This document shows positions 17,956 through 28,244 of a stretch of DNA of 37,960 nucleotides, piece after piece. This DNA comes from a virus. Position numbers and translations under genes: made by a program. The stretch's first letter is position 1. Every line of letters begins with the position of its first letter. The notes below the pieces were generated by a model. The model ran no database searches. It was not told where the DNA came from and was given only the letters and a program-made list of their open reading frames with translations. The DNA lies in IMG/VR virus record IMGVR_UViG_3300032217_000255, positions 1 to 37,960 of that record, one strand, 5' to 3'.

Positions 17956-18696
17956 TTATCCTGTTGTTTCTTTTACTTTAATATTATTTAGGTAATATAA
18001 ACCATCAGACCTTTTCTGAACCAAACCAACAAAGTTATTAGTAATTGCTGTTTGAGAAATAGTTATTCCTGTAATTTTCAGATAATATCTACCAGAACCA
18101 CATGATGAAGAATTTTTAATATTTAGGGGATGCTTTCCTAGTAAGCCTTGAGTATTACAATTAACTAATTCTCCGGTATACTCTGCGTTTGCTGTGCTGT
18201 TTAAACTAAATCCGATATAATTGTTTTCGGAGACAGCACCTAGATCAAAAATTATATCAGCATCAGTATATAAAAATGCCCAAAAGTATAAACCAGATGA
18301 ATTAGTTTTACATAAAAACCAAGGATTTGGTTCTGTATCATCATATGGTTTGATCAATAATTTATTGTTGTTTATGTCATGAGTCACTAGATCTGGGTGT
18401 AGAGGGGTTGCTCCATTCCATCCAGGACCAGATGTTGCCTGTGAACCAGAAACCAGCAATGCATTCAACCAATTAGCAAACATCTGATTTGTTAATGTTT
18501 GTTCGACATTCATTCTAAACTGGATTTCATTCAATTCCTGAGCCTGAAGTATCTTTCCCGGCTCAAAAGCAATCATCTTATATCCAGCAGAATATAAACC
18601 ATTGGATGGAACACCAAAATCTACTGCACCAAAAGTTGGTGGTGTAAATCCCGGAACGCTGGTTAATGATTCTGTTATTATTGTTGAGTTTGCCAT
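17956..18696 (-). CDS. Baseplate-associated protein with QAQELNEIQ motif
   Basis: The 246-residue product carries FEPGKILQAQELNEIQFRMN at about residues 45-64. The PG-x-x-LQ-x-x-ELNEIQ signature occurs in phage baseplate and tail proteins, including DUF4815-type proteins. No transmembrane segment or enzyme motif is seen. It lies directly after gp8, the place of gp9 in T4, which connects long tail fibres to the baseplate; equivalence is only positional. There is no clear ribosome site, and the start is one base after the gp8 stop, so translation probably depends on coupling. Confidence 0.65.
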   Translation of the reverse strand: MANSTIITESLTSVPGFTPPTFGAVDFGVPSNGLYSAGYKMIAFEPGKILQAQELNEIQFRMNVEQTLTNQMFANWLNALLVSGSQATSGPGWNGATPLHPDLVTHDINNNKLLIKPYDDTEPNPWFLCKTNSSGLYFWAFLYTDADIIFDLGAVSENNYIGFSLNSTANAEYTGELVNCNTQGLLGKHPLNIKNSSSCGSGRYYLKITGITISQTAITNNFVGLVQKRSDGLYYLNNIKVKETTG

Positions 18697-18697
18697 A

Positions 18698-20434
18698 TTA
18701 GATTAGGAATGAAAGTTTTGCGGAAGAATCGGAACCAGTACTATTATCAAATACAATGTTATTGCTTAATATTTTGGTAGAAACATATTCAACATTATTT
18801 AGTTCATATTTTGGCTCTATTACATCACTTACAGTAAAAGTATCATCTCCAATGATAATTTGATCTGCACCAGTTAATACATTAAAAAGCAACTCATCCA
18901 CGCCTGCAATTTCTAGAGTAGAAGATATGGCATTTCCACCACCATCATAATTTACTTCTACTGCAACTAGAGCAGAACTATAATCTGATTCCGTGGCTGT
19001 TGCATCGTTTGTTTTAATTTTAATTACTGTTTGGCTTAATGAATTGTCAACAAAAATTTCGCCTGCTTCAATGTCGGGAAGAATTGGTTCGAAAAAAGTT
19101 TCAATCGCATCCAAAGTTATTAATGCCGTCATTCTTCCATTGTCAATTTCATTTGGTTGTAGATTTATTGTAGGATCTATACCATTCCCAGTTGTTACAT
19201 TTTTAACAATACCTACCTTAGAAAATACAGTTTGTTTTGTTAAAATATCACCACCCTGAATATCAGATGCAGTTAACTGCTTTATTATTGAGATTTTTGG
19301 TGTTGGTAAGAAAGTAGAAGGATCTGCAATATCTGGCATCAGAACAGCATTTATAGCATGTTGGAGATTTGTGCTAGTTGCATCTGGTATGCTAAAATGT
19401 GGATTTACAAAACTAGTACCAGCAGAACGAAGAGTTATTCCGTTTGCTATAAATGCATTTCTTCTTATGTCATAATATGTTTCTATGTTTGCTTCTGCAC
19501 CTATTCCGAGTGGATCTAGGATTGTAATTTCTGGCTTTTTTGTTCTTACAATTCTATCTTCTATGGAAAGATCAGAAACATCAAGGTGTAGGTAAACAAT
19601 ACCACCATTTAAATTTTGTGCATAAGAATAGTTGTTGTATTGGATATAATACCTACTATTCACATCAATAGAACCAAGATTGGCTACTAATTCATCTATT
19701 GGATTTCTTATAATAGAAGAAGATGAATTCAAATAATCAATATGGATTGATTTATATCCTAACATATCACCAACAGAATGACATACAGAACAAGTCCAAT
19801 CAGAAGAACCAACACCGGAGACTAAATCTCCTTTGCTATGGACAACTGAAGTTAATGGATCTATTGTATCTTGATTGTAGTAAAAGTAGCAAGAACCTGT
19901 AGTACCAGCACCATGCGAACATAAGGAATTATACTTTGATGAATATGAACCAGATGTTACTTGAGTTGTATAATCATATAAACTACTAACTGGCATTACT
20001 GTTTCTGTTAAAAATTTGCTTAAGGTAAAATCTACTTTATACATTGCCATCCAAGCATAACCATCCGAGTATACTTGAATTCCATTTACATGGGTTGGTT
20101 GTTGTGTTGAAGGAAACTTTGATTCTCCAATTAACCCAGATGGTTGGTTTTTACCAACGCAGAGATAAACCACATCAGTTACATTATTATAAACATATGA
20201 TCGATCACCAAGGGAACCAACATAATATGGTTCATAGTTTGAATTATATGACCAATTAACTCTTGGGACTACAGTAGATACTTCATCATTTGTAATTCTA
20301 CTGACAAGAGAAACATCCGTATCATCAACAGAAGCCGCAGCTCCAGATATACCACCCATAAAGACGAAAAATTTAGTTACTTCGTTTTTTGTTGGTTTGG
20401 CCGTAAATGATTTTATTTGATTTTTAATTGTCAT
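18698..20434 (-). CDS. 8: Baseplate wedge protein gp8
   Basis: The 578-residue product is recognised by its N-terminal third: FFVFMGG, VPRVNWSYNSNYEPYY, then VYLCVGKN, STQQPTHVNG and SDGYAWMAMYKV. The order of a nucleic short N-terminus, VYxCxxxN, PSTxxPT and DGYxWxxMY is that of gp8 in T4-like phages (T4 gp8 has GDGYVWEYLF). gp8 dimers form the outer wedge. T4 gp8 is 334 residues, so about 240 extra residues are present. Two cysteine pairs are inserted in the middle (LCSHGAGTTGSCYF and DWTCSVCHS). AAGGATAA precedes the ATG. Confidence 0.75.
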   Translation of the reverse strand: MTIKNQIKSFTAKPTKNEVTKFFVFMGGISGAAASVDDTDVSLVSRITNDEVSTVVPRVNWSYNSNYEPYYVGSLGDRSYVYNNVTDVVYLCVGKNQPSGLIGESKFPSTQQPTHVNGIQVYSDGYAWMAMYKVDFTLSKFLTETVMPVSSLYDYTTQVTSGSYSSKYNSLCSHGAGTTGSCYFYYNQDTIDPLTSVVHSKGDLVSGVGSSDWTCSVCHSVGDMLGYKSIHIDYLNSSSSIIRNPIDELVANLGSIDVNSRYYIQYNNYSYAQNLNGGIVYLHLDVSDLSIEDRIVRTKKPEITILDPLGIGAEANIETYYDIRRNAFIANGITLRSAGTSFVNPHFSIPDATSTNLQHAINAVLMPDIADPSTFLPTPKISIIKQLTASDIQGGDILTKQTVFSKVGIVKNVTTGNGIDPTINLQPNEIDNGRMTALITLDAIETFFEPILPDIEAGEIFVDNSLSQTVIKIKTNDATATESDYSSALVAVEVNYDGGGNAISSTLEIAGVDELLFNVLTGADQIIIGDDTFTVSDVIEPKYELNNVEYVSTKILSNNIVFDNSTGSDSSAKLSFLI

Positions 20435-20443
20435 ATCTTATCC

Positions 20444-22900
20444 TTATATTGCATAGATTGAATCTATGAAAATTGTTCCTGTTGTCGTTCCGTGTAATGA
20501 ACCAAACAATAAATCAATTTGTTTAATTTTACTCAAATCAAGAGCTGGTTGTTTTTGCTTAAAGTCTTGTAATCTAAAATTTGTAGAATTAATTTGAGAG
20601 TATGTGTAATTAGTAATACCGGATGTTTGAAAATATGAAGGATCTGCAATTCCATCATTATAATTTAAACAAGATAAAGTAGAAGTTAATAGAGCAGAAT
20701 CAGTCAATTTTAACGAAAATTTTAATGGAGTTTCGTTTAAAGTTGGAGAATTTAAAGGAGCAGTAGAAATTTGAGCTGCATTTATTTTTATAAAATTTCC
20801 AGATGATAAATCTAAATTAGACGGATATGAATAAGTTACATTATATTGTGTTAAAGAGGAATCATATGTTAGTAATAATCCTTTTCCTGTTGCTGTATAT
20901 AATTTATCGGCAAAATCTACAGGATAAGTAAATTCATCATGTCTTCCTGTATGAATAGATTCAACGAAAAACAATAAACCCTTAGAAAACAATTCCGATG
21001 CAAATGTGTATCCGGGTTCTGATAAAAACTCTAAATGATTTTTAAATATTTTATCTATGGCATATGCCAAAGTCCATCCACTAGTATTTGTTGTAAAATT
21101 TACAGAATCAAATTTGTCAATAGTTTTTATAATTGTAGATTGAACTGGATGTTCTGTAAATTCAAAGCATTCTAATAATGATTTTTGTCTAGAATTAAAA
21201 TCATTTGGATTATTATAAACATCGGTATTTAAATCCGCAGAATAAACACTATTTGCAATAAATTCTAAACTTTTTGAAGCCAGATACATTATCCTACTTG
21301 ATAAATTATTGAAAATAATACCAGAAGATGATGGGACATTATATCCTTTAATGGATAATAAGCCATTATATGAATTTAATGATATTACTGGAGTAGTTAT
21401 ACCATTGTGATTTAATTTTTTAACTAAAATATGTTTTCTTTTATTAATAACATTTCCAGAAGAATCTAAATTAGTAGATCTATATAAAATTGGAGTCACT
21501 ACATCTGTATCATAATCATATTCTGGATATAGAAATAAAGTTGGAATGTTTGTGTTTAATTTTAACTTTGATGCAGTTGATGAATTTAAAAGACTATAAC
21601 TGGCTTGACTAATTCCTCGTGTGTATTCACAATATCTACTTGCTGTTAAACCAGATACGATGGGATTATATGTTGGAACAACATTCAGCAGGCCTGCTTC
21701 TGATGCAGTTGGAAATCCTATTGTAGTTATTGAACCAAATGGGCGTAAAACATCCCCCTTCTGTGGTGCTAAACATACTAAACATTTTAAGTTTCCAACA
21801 GTCAAATTTGTATTAAATTTTGATATTAAACTGTTTGGATTATTTTTATAAAGCAATAATTCATACACATTATACGCAGCACCACCACCTCTACTATGTC
21901 CCATTGATATTAATTTTGTAAAATCAATCTTATTATTAAATTTACCACCATTTATTTTACTCAAATTCTTTTGAAGATGATCCAGATAACCTATTGTTAT
22001 TACTCCGTGTTGATATGTTCCGCTTTCTATGGGTCCAAAAAATAGGAAAGTCTGATCTAATCCAAATGTATATGCATTTTGCATATCAAATACACCATTA
22101 TCAAACACTAGACCTGATACGGTAGAAACATCTTGAAATAAACTAACACAAAAATATCCATATGATGCAAATAAACTTAAATAAACATCATAATTTTCTA
22201 CATTTGCAGCATTTGCTCTAACACAAAATACTAAAGGTCTTGGTGATGTGATATCTTTTGGATAAAAGCATCGCATCCCTTCTGCACCTAATAAATTGAT
22301 ATTTGCACTATATGCTGCTTGTCTTTCGGAATCAGTAAAATCATCAGGACTTAATATATCCACATTTTCAAATACAACTTCATATGGTCCAGATTGCATT
22401 GTATCTGCTACTATATGCAGATCTTGAACCAAATCTCCATTTTGAACACTAGGTGTCAGCACAGGAGATGATGTTGGATTTATCCTAAAAATTATTTTGA
22501 AAGATTTCTTTAATTTTTGAATCTCGGCTATACTCATACTTTCCAATAATTGATCATTATTGGAAAAATCTTCTAATATAGAATTAATTGATTCGTAAAT
22601 ATAATTATTTGTTTGGAGTGGACCTAAAGTGTATTGTTTTGTTTTCAGTGGTGAAAAAGTTAAATTAGATTCAACAGTATTACATAAAAACACAGTTAAT
22701 GTAAATTCTGTTCCAACTGGATTTATTGATGATTGACCAACAGAATTTCTTAAAGTGTTTAGTAATGCTAAATTTAAACCAAAGTATAAATCAGAACCAA
22801 CTATAAATGTATCATTATAACTTATTGGATTCTCTAATGAAGAATTGAATGTTATATTATGATTAATTCCTGTGAACAAATAATTTGATATGTAAGCCAT
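20444..22900 (-). CDS. Tail structural protein with embedded alpha/beta-hydrolase domain
   Basis: The 818-residue product has three parts. Residues 1-200 look like a virion attachment region. Residues about 205-510 form an alpha/beta-hydrolase-like domain: RPLVFCVRANAAN, then LFASYGYFCVSLFQD, the nucleophile elbow MGHSRGGGAAY (Ser336), a candidate acid in PEYDYDTDV (462-466) and candidate His498 in KKLNHNGI. Residues about 590-818 are beta-rich and end GTTTGTIFIDSIYAI, like a binding-module jelly roll. GHSRGG elbows occur in esterases and chlorophyllase- or PAF-acetylhydrolase-like enzymes. Lying between gp7-like and gp8, it is probably a baseplate-borne esterase or deacetylase acting on the host surface; substrate unknown. 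It may also be a non-catalytic domain. Confidence 0.7.
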   Translation of the reverse strand: MAYISNYLFTGINHNITFNSSLENPISYNDTFIVGSDLYFGLNLALLNTLRNSVGQSSINPVGTEFTLTVFLCNTVESNLTFSPLKTKQYTLGPLQTNNYIYESINSILEDFSNNDQLLESMSIAEIQKLKKSFKIIFRINPTSSPVLTPSVQNGDLVQDLHIVADTMQSGPYEVVFENVDILSPDDFTDSERQAAYSANINLLGAEGMRCFYPKDITSPRPLVFCVRANAANVENYDVYLSLFASYGYFCVSLFQDVSTVSGLVFDNGVFDMQNAYTFGLDQTFLFFGPIESGTYQHGVITIGYLDHLQKNLSKINGGKFNNKIDFTKLISMGHSRGGGAAYNVYELLLYKNNPNSLISKFNTNLTVGNLKCLVCLAPQKGDVLRPFGSITTIGFPTASEAGLLNVVPTYNPIVSGLTASRYCEYTRGISQASYSLLNSSTASKLKLNTNIPTLFLYPEYDYDTDVVTPILYRSTNLDSSGNVINKRKHILVKKLNHNGITTPVISLNSYNGLLSIKGYNVPSSSGIIFNNLSSRIMYLASKSLEFIANSVYSADLNTDVYNNPNDFNSRQKSLLECFEFTEHPVQSTIIKTIDKFDSVNFTTNTSGWTLAYAIDKIFKNHLEFLSEPGYTFASELFSKGLLFFVESIHTGRHDEFTYPVDFADKLYTATGKGLLLTYDSSLTQYNVTYSYPSNLDLSSGNFIKINAAQISTAPLNSPTLNETPLKFSLKLTDSALLTSTLSCLNYNDGIADPSYFQTSGITNYTYSQINSTNFRLQDFKQKQPALDLSKIKQIDLLFGSLHGTTTGTIFIDSIYAI

Positions 22901-22904
22901 AATT

Positions 22905-25900
22905 TTAACCTATTGTTCCTACTAAATCTAAAACATGAGTTGTTCTATTATACTTATAAATGTTAGTTTCGAGTGTAAAATACTCTCCATTCGCATTATA
23001 AGCAAATGAATACTCTGATAAAGATTCTAAAGATGCTTCAAATAACAATGGTTTATATGTTTTAGTTTTATCTATACTGAATATCATTGTTGTATCTGTA
23101 AAGACAACAAATAAGCGATCATCAGAAACATAACACTTTTCTATGTCTTGAGATAATATAGAAGAAGAAATTGTATATGCAAACTCAGAATTTGGACAAC
23201 TTGTTGGATTTGCCAAAACAGGAGTTTCGCGTGGTTTAATTGGTAATGCGTCATTTCGTATAAATGCATTTTCTAAATTTGTTTGATCAGAAGATTTATA
23301 CATTACTTTTAACCAACCATATGGCATAGAATTTGGTTCTTGTGCAAATGTTGAACCAGTATAATTAAAATCATTGTAAAAATATGAATCAGTGCCCTGT
23401 ATGTTTGTAGATGGGAATCTATAGATTCTTATATTAGGAATATTTAAATTTTGAGTAGAAAGAGTCACACCAGTGCTAAGACTGGGTATACCATTAGTAA
23501 TAAATTTACTTATATTATAAGTATCTGTAGAATTTATACACACCTTTGAACTTACTGCTTCTTCTCTTACTAATTGATATCGTTCGTAGTCCCATATACC
23601 TTTATTTGGTGAATTAGGTTTAGGTCTAGTTAATTCATCTCCAGCGAAAGGAAAAACATATCTTGTATACATTTTAGACATAAAATTGTAATTATATGAA
23701 GGATTTGCTATACTTAAATCTGAGACTCCATAATTAGAATTTAATTCTGGTGCAATCGATACTGATAAATTTCCAGAATCTCTGTAAGAACCATCATGAG
23801 TATATTGATTATTCACTTTTCTTGTAATACTAAAATTCTTTAATCCTATTGTTCCCTCCATAAAGTAATTACTAAGAGTAGTTTGAGCCACAAAGTTATC
23901 TGTTAAAGTTGTGAGAGGCATTGTAACACCACCAAGCAGTGTTATTGTTCCCGTTGCTCCTAATACTTTATACATCATATTATTCGTATAATTTGAACTA
24001 AAAGTAAATCCTGCATCTTTTACAACATTATACTTGGAATTAGATGTATTTGGAAAATGTGCTTTATAGTTTATCTGATCTGCTTCTAGAGCAATGTTTG
24101 AAAGTGCAAAATTATAACCCTTACATGCTATATCGTCGCATCTATTGATACCACAACTATTAAACAATGATCCAACTGGCGGATCATTATAAAAATCAAG
24201 TTTGTTAATTTTTAAAGAAATTCCTTGAAGACTAGCCAATCCATTATGTCTAGAATTTGTTACTGCATTTTGTGTGTGTATCTTTTTGAATCTTTGTGCT
24301 GCATTAGAACCAAAGTTTCTCTTATAATACATGATTGGTGAACTTACACCGAAGGAAGTAACTCTAGTATCATTAGAACTTGGTGTGCGTGTCAGTGAAC
24401 GAGTACTGATTGCCATTCCTAAGAAATCTTTATCTACGGCAATTTTGCTACCAAAGTCATCATAATCTTCACTAATAGTTTGTAGTAATTCAGACTCAAA
24501 CACATCAAAGAAGAAAACAGAACTGTTGCTTGGTGAGGAAAGAACCAAGTAATTTCCATCATTAGAGATTAAGCATCTTTCTGTGCTTCCGTCAAAGTCA
24601 ACATCTGCCGCACTGGCATCAATAGTATTCACTGGTGTTACTGTAAGTGATGGTGTGTATGAAATATCATAAACTGCAAGTATTTGTTGATTTGCATCAA
24701 ACAGAGCAACCTTAGAAGCATCATCTGAGAAGAATGATCTAAAACTTGGTGTGGTTGGATTTTCAGCATAAGTGCAACCAGAGCATCCTGCCAAAGCACA
24801 AGTTATTAGATCCGCATTTGGTGATCTTCCACCGCCTGGTTTTGATAAGGCAATGAAATTTTCAATTGTCATGTCGCCTAATGTTTTGTTAATTATATTA
24901 TTTCTAACACCAATGTCCCAATTTGGCCATACATGTTCTGGGAAATAATTAATAGTTTCTTCTTCTAGCAGTGGATCACAATTGTTATAGCAGCAATAAC
25001 ATTCATAATTTTTCTGATCGGTACACATATTATCTCTAACATATTGTGCATAGAGATTTTGTCCACCACCTTGAATACCAAATGCAGGTATTTCAGGAGA
25101 CATCAAAAGATATCTTTTAATTACTGGAAATTCTTCATAATCTACTGGAATATTTGTATCATTATTGTCGCCACCAGTATCAACATCATCCAATCGAACA
25201 TATTTTTCAAAGAAACCCAACATACCAGCCGGATGAGTTCCAGCCAATACTGTATTCTTATATGTTGGAGTTTCTGCATTATCATCTGCATCTGAAGTTA
25301 GAATATATGAAAATTCTTGCCAAAAATTATTATCTGGTAAAACTGCTTCGTTAAGAGCAGCACCAAACAAATTTGGTCTATTATCTGTGTTATATCCTGC
25401 ATTTCCAGCCAATATATTGTTTTCATCAATTGGATTATTTGGATCAAAATTTTCTGGCAAATCTATTATGCTATTTGGAACAATATCCCAAGAGAAATCA
25501 ATATACTTTCCACCATTAAGTCTCATCAAATACTTTTTGGGATAGTCTATATTAACATTACTGACATTATACAATGTTTTAAGTAAATACCGATATGCTG
25601 GTTCTGTTCCTTTTGCAATTAAGAAATCACTCTTAATAGAACGCAAAAAAGATCTTACATATTGTCTATCAGATGGTGAAATAGATGGTAAAGAAATAAA
25701 TGGAGCATATGATTTAATATACTCTTCCAAGAAAGCATCTGGAACCCGATCTATGTCCAAGAGTTCTTCTATATCGTATGGTGTTAACTGTACTTCTTCC
25801 TTTTTAAAGCCACAATAAAGCCAGTTATAATAACTCTTCAAAAAAGGTATTAAATAATTGTCAGTAGAATCTGTTCCGTAATTTTGTTTAATCCAGAAAG

Positions 25901-26078
25901 GAATTTGAGATTCTAATACAGAAGGGGCTTCACAATAATTTTGTCCTACTGGATTGGAACCAGAAGATGCGTTATTGCTTACTATTTTATTTACATAACT
26001 CTTGAAAGGAATAGCCTGTTCAAGTATTTCTTCTGGTGGAAGAGATTGTGGTTTTTTAAGTAAAACAGTAATTAACAT
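22905..26078 (-). CDS. gp7-like baseplate wedge protein with propeller-like insertion
   Basis: The 1057-residue product has an N-terminal domain (about 50-300) typical of a large T4-like baseplate protein: IPFWIKQNYG...FLKSYYNWLY, LLDIDRVPDAFLEEYIK, IAKGTEPAYRYLLKTLYNV, then HPAGMLGF. It lies directly after gp6, where gp7 lies in T4 (1032 residues). A region at about 445-570 resembles FG-GAP or WD-type propeller repeats (ISNDGNYLVLSSP, FGSKIAVDKDFLGMAI). Cysteine clusters occur at about 352-367 (ECYCCYNNC) and 427-435. The C-terminus has further propeller-like YVSDDRLFVVF and YNANGEYFTLE. gp7 assignment is by position and length, not by sequence. Confidence 0.7.
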   Translation of the reverse strand: MLITVLLKKPQSLPPEEILEQAIPFKSYVNKIVSNNASSGSNPVGQNYCEAPSVLESQIPFWIKQNYGTDSTDNYLIPFLKSYYNWLYCGFKKEEVQLTPYDIEELLDIDRVPDAFLEEYIKSYAPFISLPSISPSDRQYVRSFLRSIKSDFLIAKGTEPAYRYLLKTLYNVSNVNIDYPKKYLMRLNGGKYIDFSWDIVPNSIIDLPENFDPNNPIDENNILAGNAGYNTDNRPNLFGAALNEAVLPDNNFWQEFSYILTSDADDNAETPTYKNTVLAGTHPAGMLGFFEKYVRLDDVDTGGDNNDTNIPVDYEEFPVIKRYLLMSPEIPAFGIQGGGQNLYAQYVRDNMCTDQKNYECYCCYNNCDPLLEEETINYFPEHVWPNWDIGVRNNIINKTLGDMTIENFIALSKPGGGRSPNADLITCALAGCSGCTYAENPTTPSFRSFFSDDASKVALFDANQQILAVYDISYTPSLTVTPVNTIDASAADVDFDGSTERCLISNDGNYLVLSSPSNSSVFFFDVFESELLQTISEDYDDFGSKIAVDKDFLGMAISTRSLTRTPSSNDTRVTSFGVSSPIMYYKRNFGSNAAQRFKKIHTQNAVTNSRHNGLASLQGISLKINKLDFYNDPPVGSLFNSCGINRCDDIACKGYNFALSNIALEADQINYKAHFPNTSNSKYNVVKDAGFTFSSNYTNNMMYKVLGATGTITLLGGVTMPLTTLTDNFVAQTTLSNYFMEGTIGLKNFSITRKVNNQYTHDGSYRDSGNLSVSIAPELNSNYGVSDLSIANPSYNYNFMSKMYTRYVFPFAGDELTRPKPNSPNKGIWDYERYQLVREEAVSSKVCINSTDTYNISKFITNGIPSLSTGVTLSTQNLNIPNIRIYRFPSTNIQGTDSYFYNDFNYTGSTFAQEPNSMPYGWLKVMYKSSDQTNLENAFIRNDALPIKPRETPVLANPTSCPNSEFAYTISSSILSQDIEKCYVSDDRLFVVFTDTTMIFSIDKTKTYKPLLFEASLESLSEYSFAYNANGEYFTLETNIYKYNRTTHVLDLVGTIG

Positions 26079-26079
26079 A

Positions 26080-27849
26080 TTATGTGCTTGGTGTTGGTGT
26101 GGCTGCGATAATGTTTAGTTTCAAATAAACTTCATCTTTTGCGTTGATTGTTGTTAATGATAAATCTTTAGGATATACTTTGACATCAAATGAACTAGAT
26201 GACAGACTTGGATATATTGTTGCAGTTCCTGTGGTATAGTTTATTTCACCAACAACAGCATTTAAGTCTTCGCTTGCATTAGATGAACCTGCTGGTATAC
26301 CATACAATTTTAATTTTCCAATCGATGGTGCATTTTCTGCATTTGTGTATAAAATAGGAACATCTCTAATCTGAACAGTTCCGGTTGGATAATATGAACT
26401 CACAAATGCAGAAGATTTAAGGCCAACTCCAGATGTAGTATCTGTTCCTTTTCTTAATGCATTTTTAAAATTCAAATTAACCGATCTAGTAGATGGAACA
26501 ACAGTATATTGTAGAGTTACATCGTCTATTGATCCGCTAATACTGTAGCCAGTATATGATGTTACTACCGAATTAACATCGCTGAATTTTATACTAGAAC
26601 CAAAATAACCAATAGGATACAGTTGATTTAGATCGTTTATCATACCAGCCGCTGCTGTGTTTGGATCTGTAACAGCATCATCATTGTATTGTGTTTTAAG
26701 AGTAAAGTTAACAGTCATTGCCTTTGGTGGAATATATTCTGGTAAGACTGTAACAACAGATCTTTCTTTTATTTTTGCAATAATATCCTTTATCTCACTA
26801 TTATTGCTAGTTCCTATTCCACGAATAGTGAATAAAAGCCTTCCATATATTGGTGGTGAATTTTCTTCTCCACCCCATACATTGATATCTGTATATCCTA
26901 ATTGGGATATGAAACCATAATAATCGGCTTTTGTTACTAATCGTTGTTGTGCAGAGAATACGCTTGGGGCAATTCTTCTTGCTTCTTCTAAATCTGGAGA
27001 ATTTCTTCCACCAGATGATTGTTGAAGGTTTATGATAGAACTGCCAACTGGTGTTGCTACTGAAGTAAAAATAGAACAGGTATTTGCATTTTCACCATTA
27101 GAAGAAAGATATTGAATTCTTACAAGATCACCAGCAACTAGATTTGCAGAAGAACTTGATGTAGTTCTAAATTTAATTACAAATCCACCTGTAGTTCTTT
27201 CTAAACTGTAAATATTTGATGTTGGTTCAATAAATAAACCACTATATGTGTCTATTCTTGACCAATAATTATAAGTATCCGTATTTACTCTTTGAACAGA
27301 TACTTTAAGTGTTCTGATATCCATATTAAAATCAGGAATTAATATCTTCTGATCTGGATAATCATAGCCATTTCCACCGTAACTTAATTCCGTGTATGTT
27401 CCTTCATACATCGTAAAATAATCAGTTTGATTTGATCCGTTAGAACCACCAACAGCGATAGGATCTATATTCCAAAATTGATATCGCAATCCCTCTGGTG
27501 TTGAACCAGAAACACTAACAGTAAATGGAGAAATAAGTTGAGTATCTGTCACATCTTTTAGTTTTATTCGTGTTGTTGCACTTGTTTTTGTTGGTAGCAC
27601 ATAACCTAATGGCTTAACTAAAGAAACAATAGATCTTTCTAACTGTGCAGAATCCAAGAAAGATTCATTTGAGATCATATTTGCAAAATGAGCATAATAC
27701 ATGGTGTTATATGCCAATAGATCTAACAAAAAGTTTACAGCAGAACCTTCAAAATTAAGATCCTTTACGGTATCTTGTGTCTTGAGATAATCAACCAAAG
27801 AAGTTCTTATGCTTTTAAAGTCTAATTCTGATAGGTTAATTTGTGCCAT
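26080..27849 (-). CDS. 6: Baseplate wedge protein gp6
   Basis: The 589-residue product starts MAQINLSELDFKSIRTSLVD and contains FEGSAVNFLLDLLAYNTMYYA, NESFLDSAQLERSIVSLVKPLGYVP-like sequence and VTKADYYGFISQLGYTDINVWGG. These are signature segments of gp6 in T4-like phages, the J-like wedge subunit that forms the inner baseplate ring. T4 gp6 is 660 residues. It follows gp25 after four bases, and these two contact each other in the wedge core. No strong ribosome site is visible, so translation is probably coupled to gp25. Confidence 0.92.
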   Translation of the reverse strand: MAQINLSELDFKSIRTSLVDYLKTQDTVKDLNFEGSAVNFLLDLLAYNTMYYAHFANMISNESFLDSAQLERSIVSLVKPLGYVLPTKTSATTRIKLKDVTDTQLISPFTVSVSGSTPEGLRYQFWNIDPIAVGGSNGSNQTDYFTMYEGTYTELSYGGNGYDYPDQKILIPDFNMDIRTLKVSVQRVNTDTYNYWSRIDTYSGLFIEPTSNIYSLERTTGGFVIKFRTTSSSSANLVAGDLVRIQYLSSNGENANTCSIFTSVATPVGSSIINLQQSSGGRNSPDLEEARRIAPSVFSAQQRLVTKADYYGFISQLGYTDINVWGGEENSPPIYGRLLFTIRGIGTSNNSEIKDIIAKIKERSVVTVLPEYIPPKAMTVNFTLKTQYNDDAVTDPNTAAAGMINDLNQLYPIGYFGSSIKFSDVNSVVTSYTGYSISGSIDDVTLQYTVVPSTRSVNLNFKNALRKGTDTTSGVGLKSSAFVSSYYPTGTVQIRDVPILYTNAENAPSIGKLKLYGIPAGSSNASEDLNAVVGEINYTTGTATIYPSLSSSSFDVKVYPKDLSLTTINAKDEVYLKLNIIAATPTPST

Positions 27850-27853
27850 TTTT

Positions 27854-28237
27854 TTATACCGTTAGTACAAGTGTTTGTATTGGGAAATTTTGTTGTTGGT
27901 TGTTCAACTTATAATTAATATTTATTTTGGCATCAGCCTCACTTGTATCTACTAATGGATATAGAATTTCAACGGAATCTACTATTATTCTTGGTTCTAG
28001 TTCTTCTAGAATGGTTTTTATGTCACTTTGTAAAAACGCTATGTCAATCGGGGATGGATTGTTGAACAGTAGATCCAATACCCCAGTTCCAAAATAATTG
28101 TTAAATGGACGCTCACCCTTTGTAGTCAAAACAATATTCTTTATAGACTGAACAATAGATGAATTACCAGATACAAATGATATGTCACCATTGTTTATGT
28201 TTTTTCTAAAGAAAATGTCTATGTCTCTATATTTCAT
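27854..28237 (-). CDS. 25: Baseplate wedge protein gp25
   Basis: The 127-residue product has the gp25 fold signatures: an N-terminal RDIDIFFRKNINNGDI, then NSSIVQSIKNIVLTTKGERPF and FGTGVLDLLF. T4 gp25 is 132 residues. gp25 sits in the wedge core with gp6 and gp53 and touches the sheath. AAGG precedes the ATG and a late-promoter-like ACTAAATA lies just upstream. Complete and unremarkable. Confidence 0.95.
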   Translation of the reverse strand: MKYRDIDIFFRKNINNGDISFVSGNSSIVQSIKNIVLTTKGERPFNNYFGTGVLDLLFNNPSPIDIAFLQSDIKTILEELEPRIIVDSVEILYPLVDTSEADAKININYKLNNQQQNFPIQTLVLTV

Positions 28238-28244
28238 TGATGCC

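Noticed and set aside
17985-17992. CCTAAATA on the minus strand before the gp10-position gene
   Set aside because: Two mismatches, no purine-rich site within ten bases; probably chance in AT-rich sequence.
27919-27926. AATAAATA on the minus strand before gp6
   Set aside because: It is inside gp25, 70 bases from the gp6 start, with no matching ribosome-site layout.
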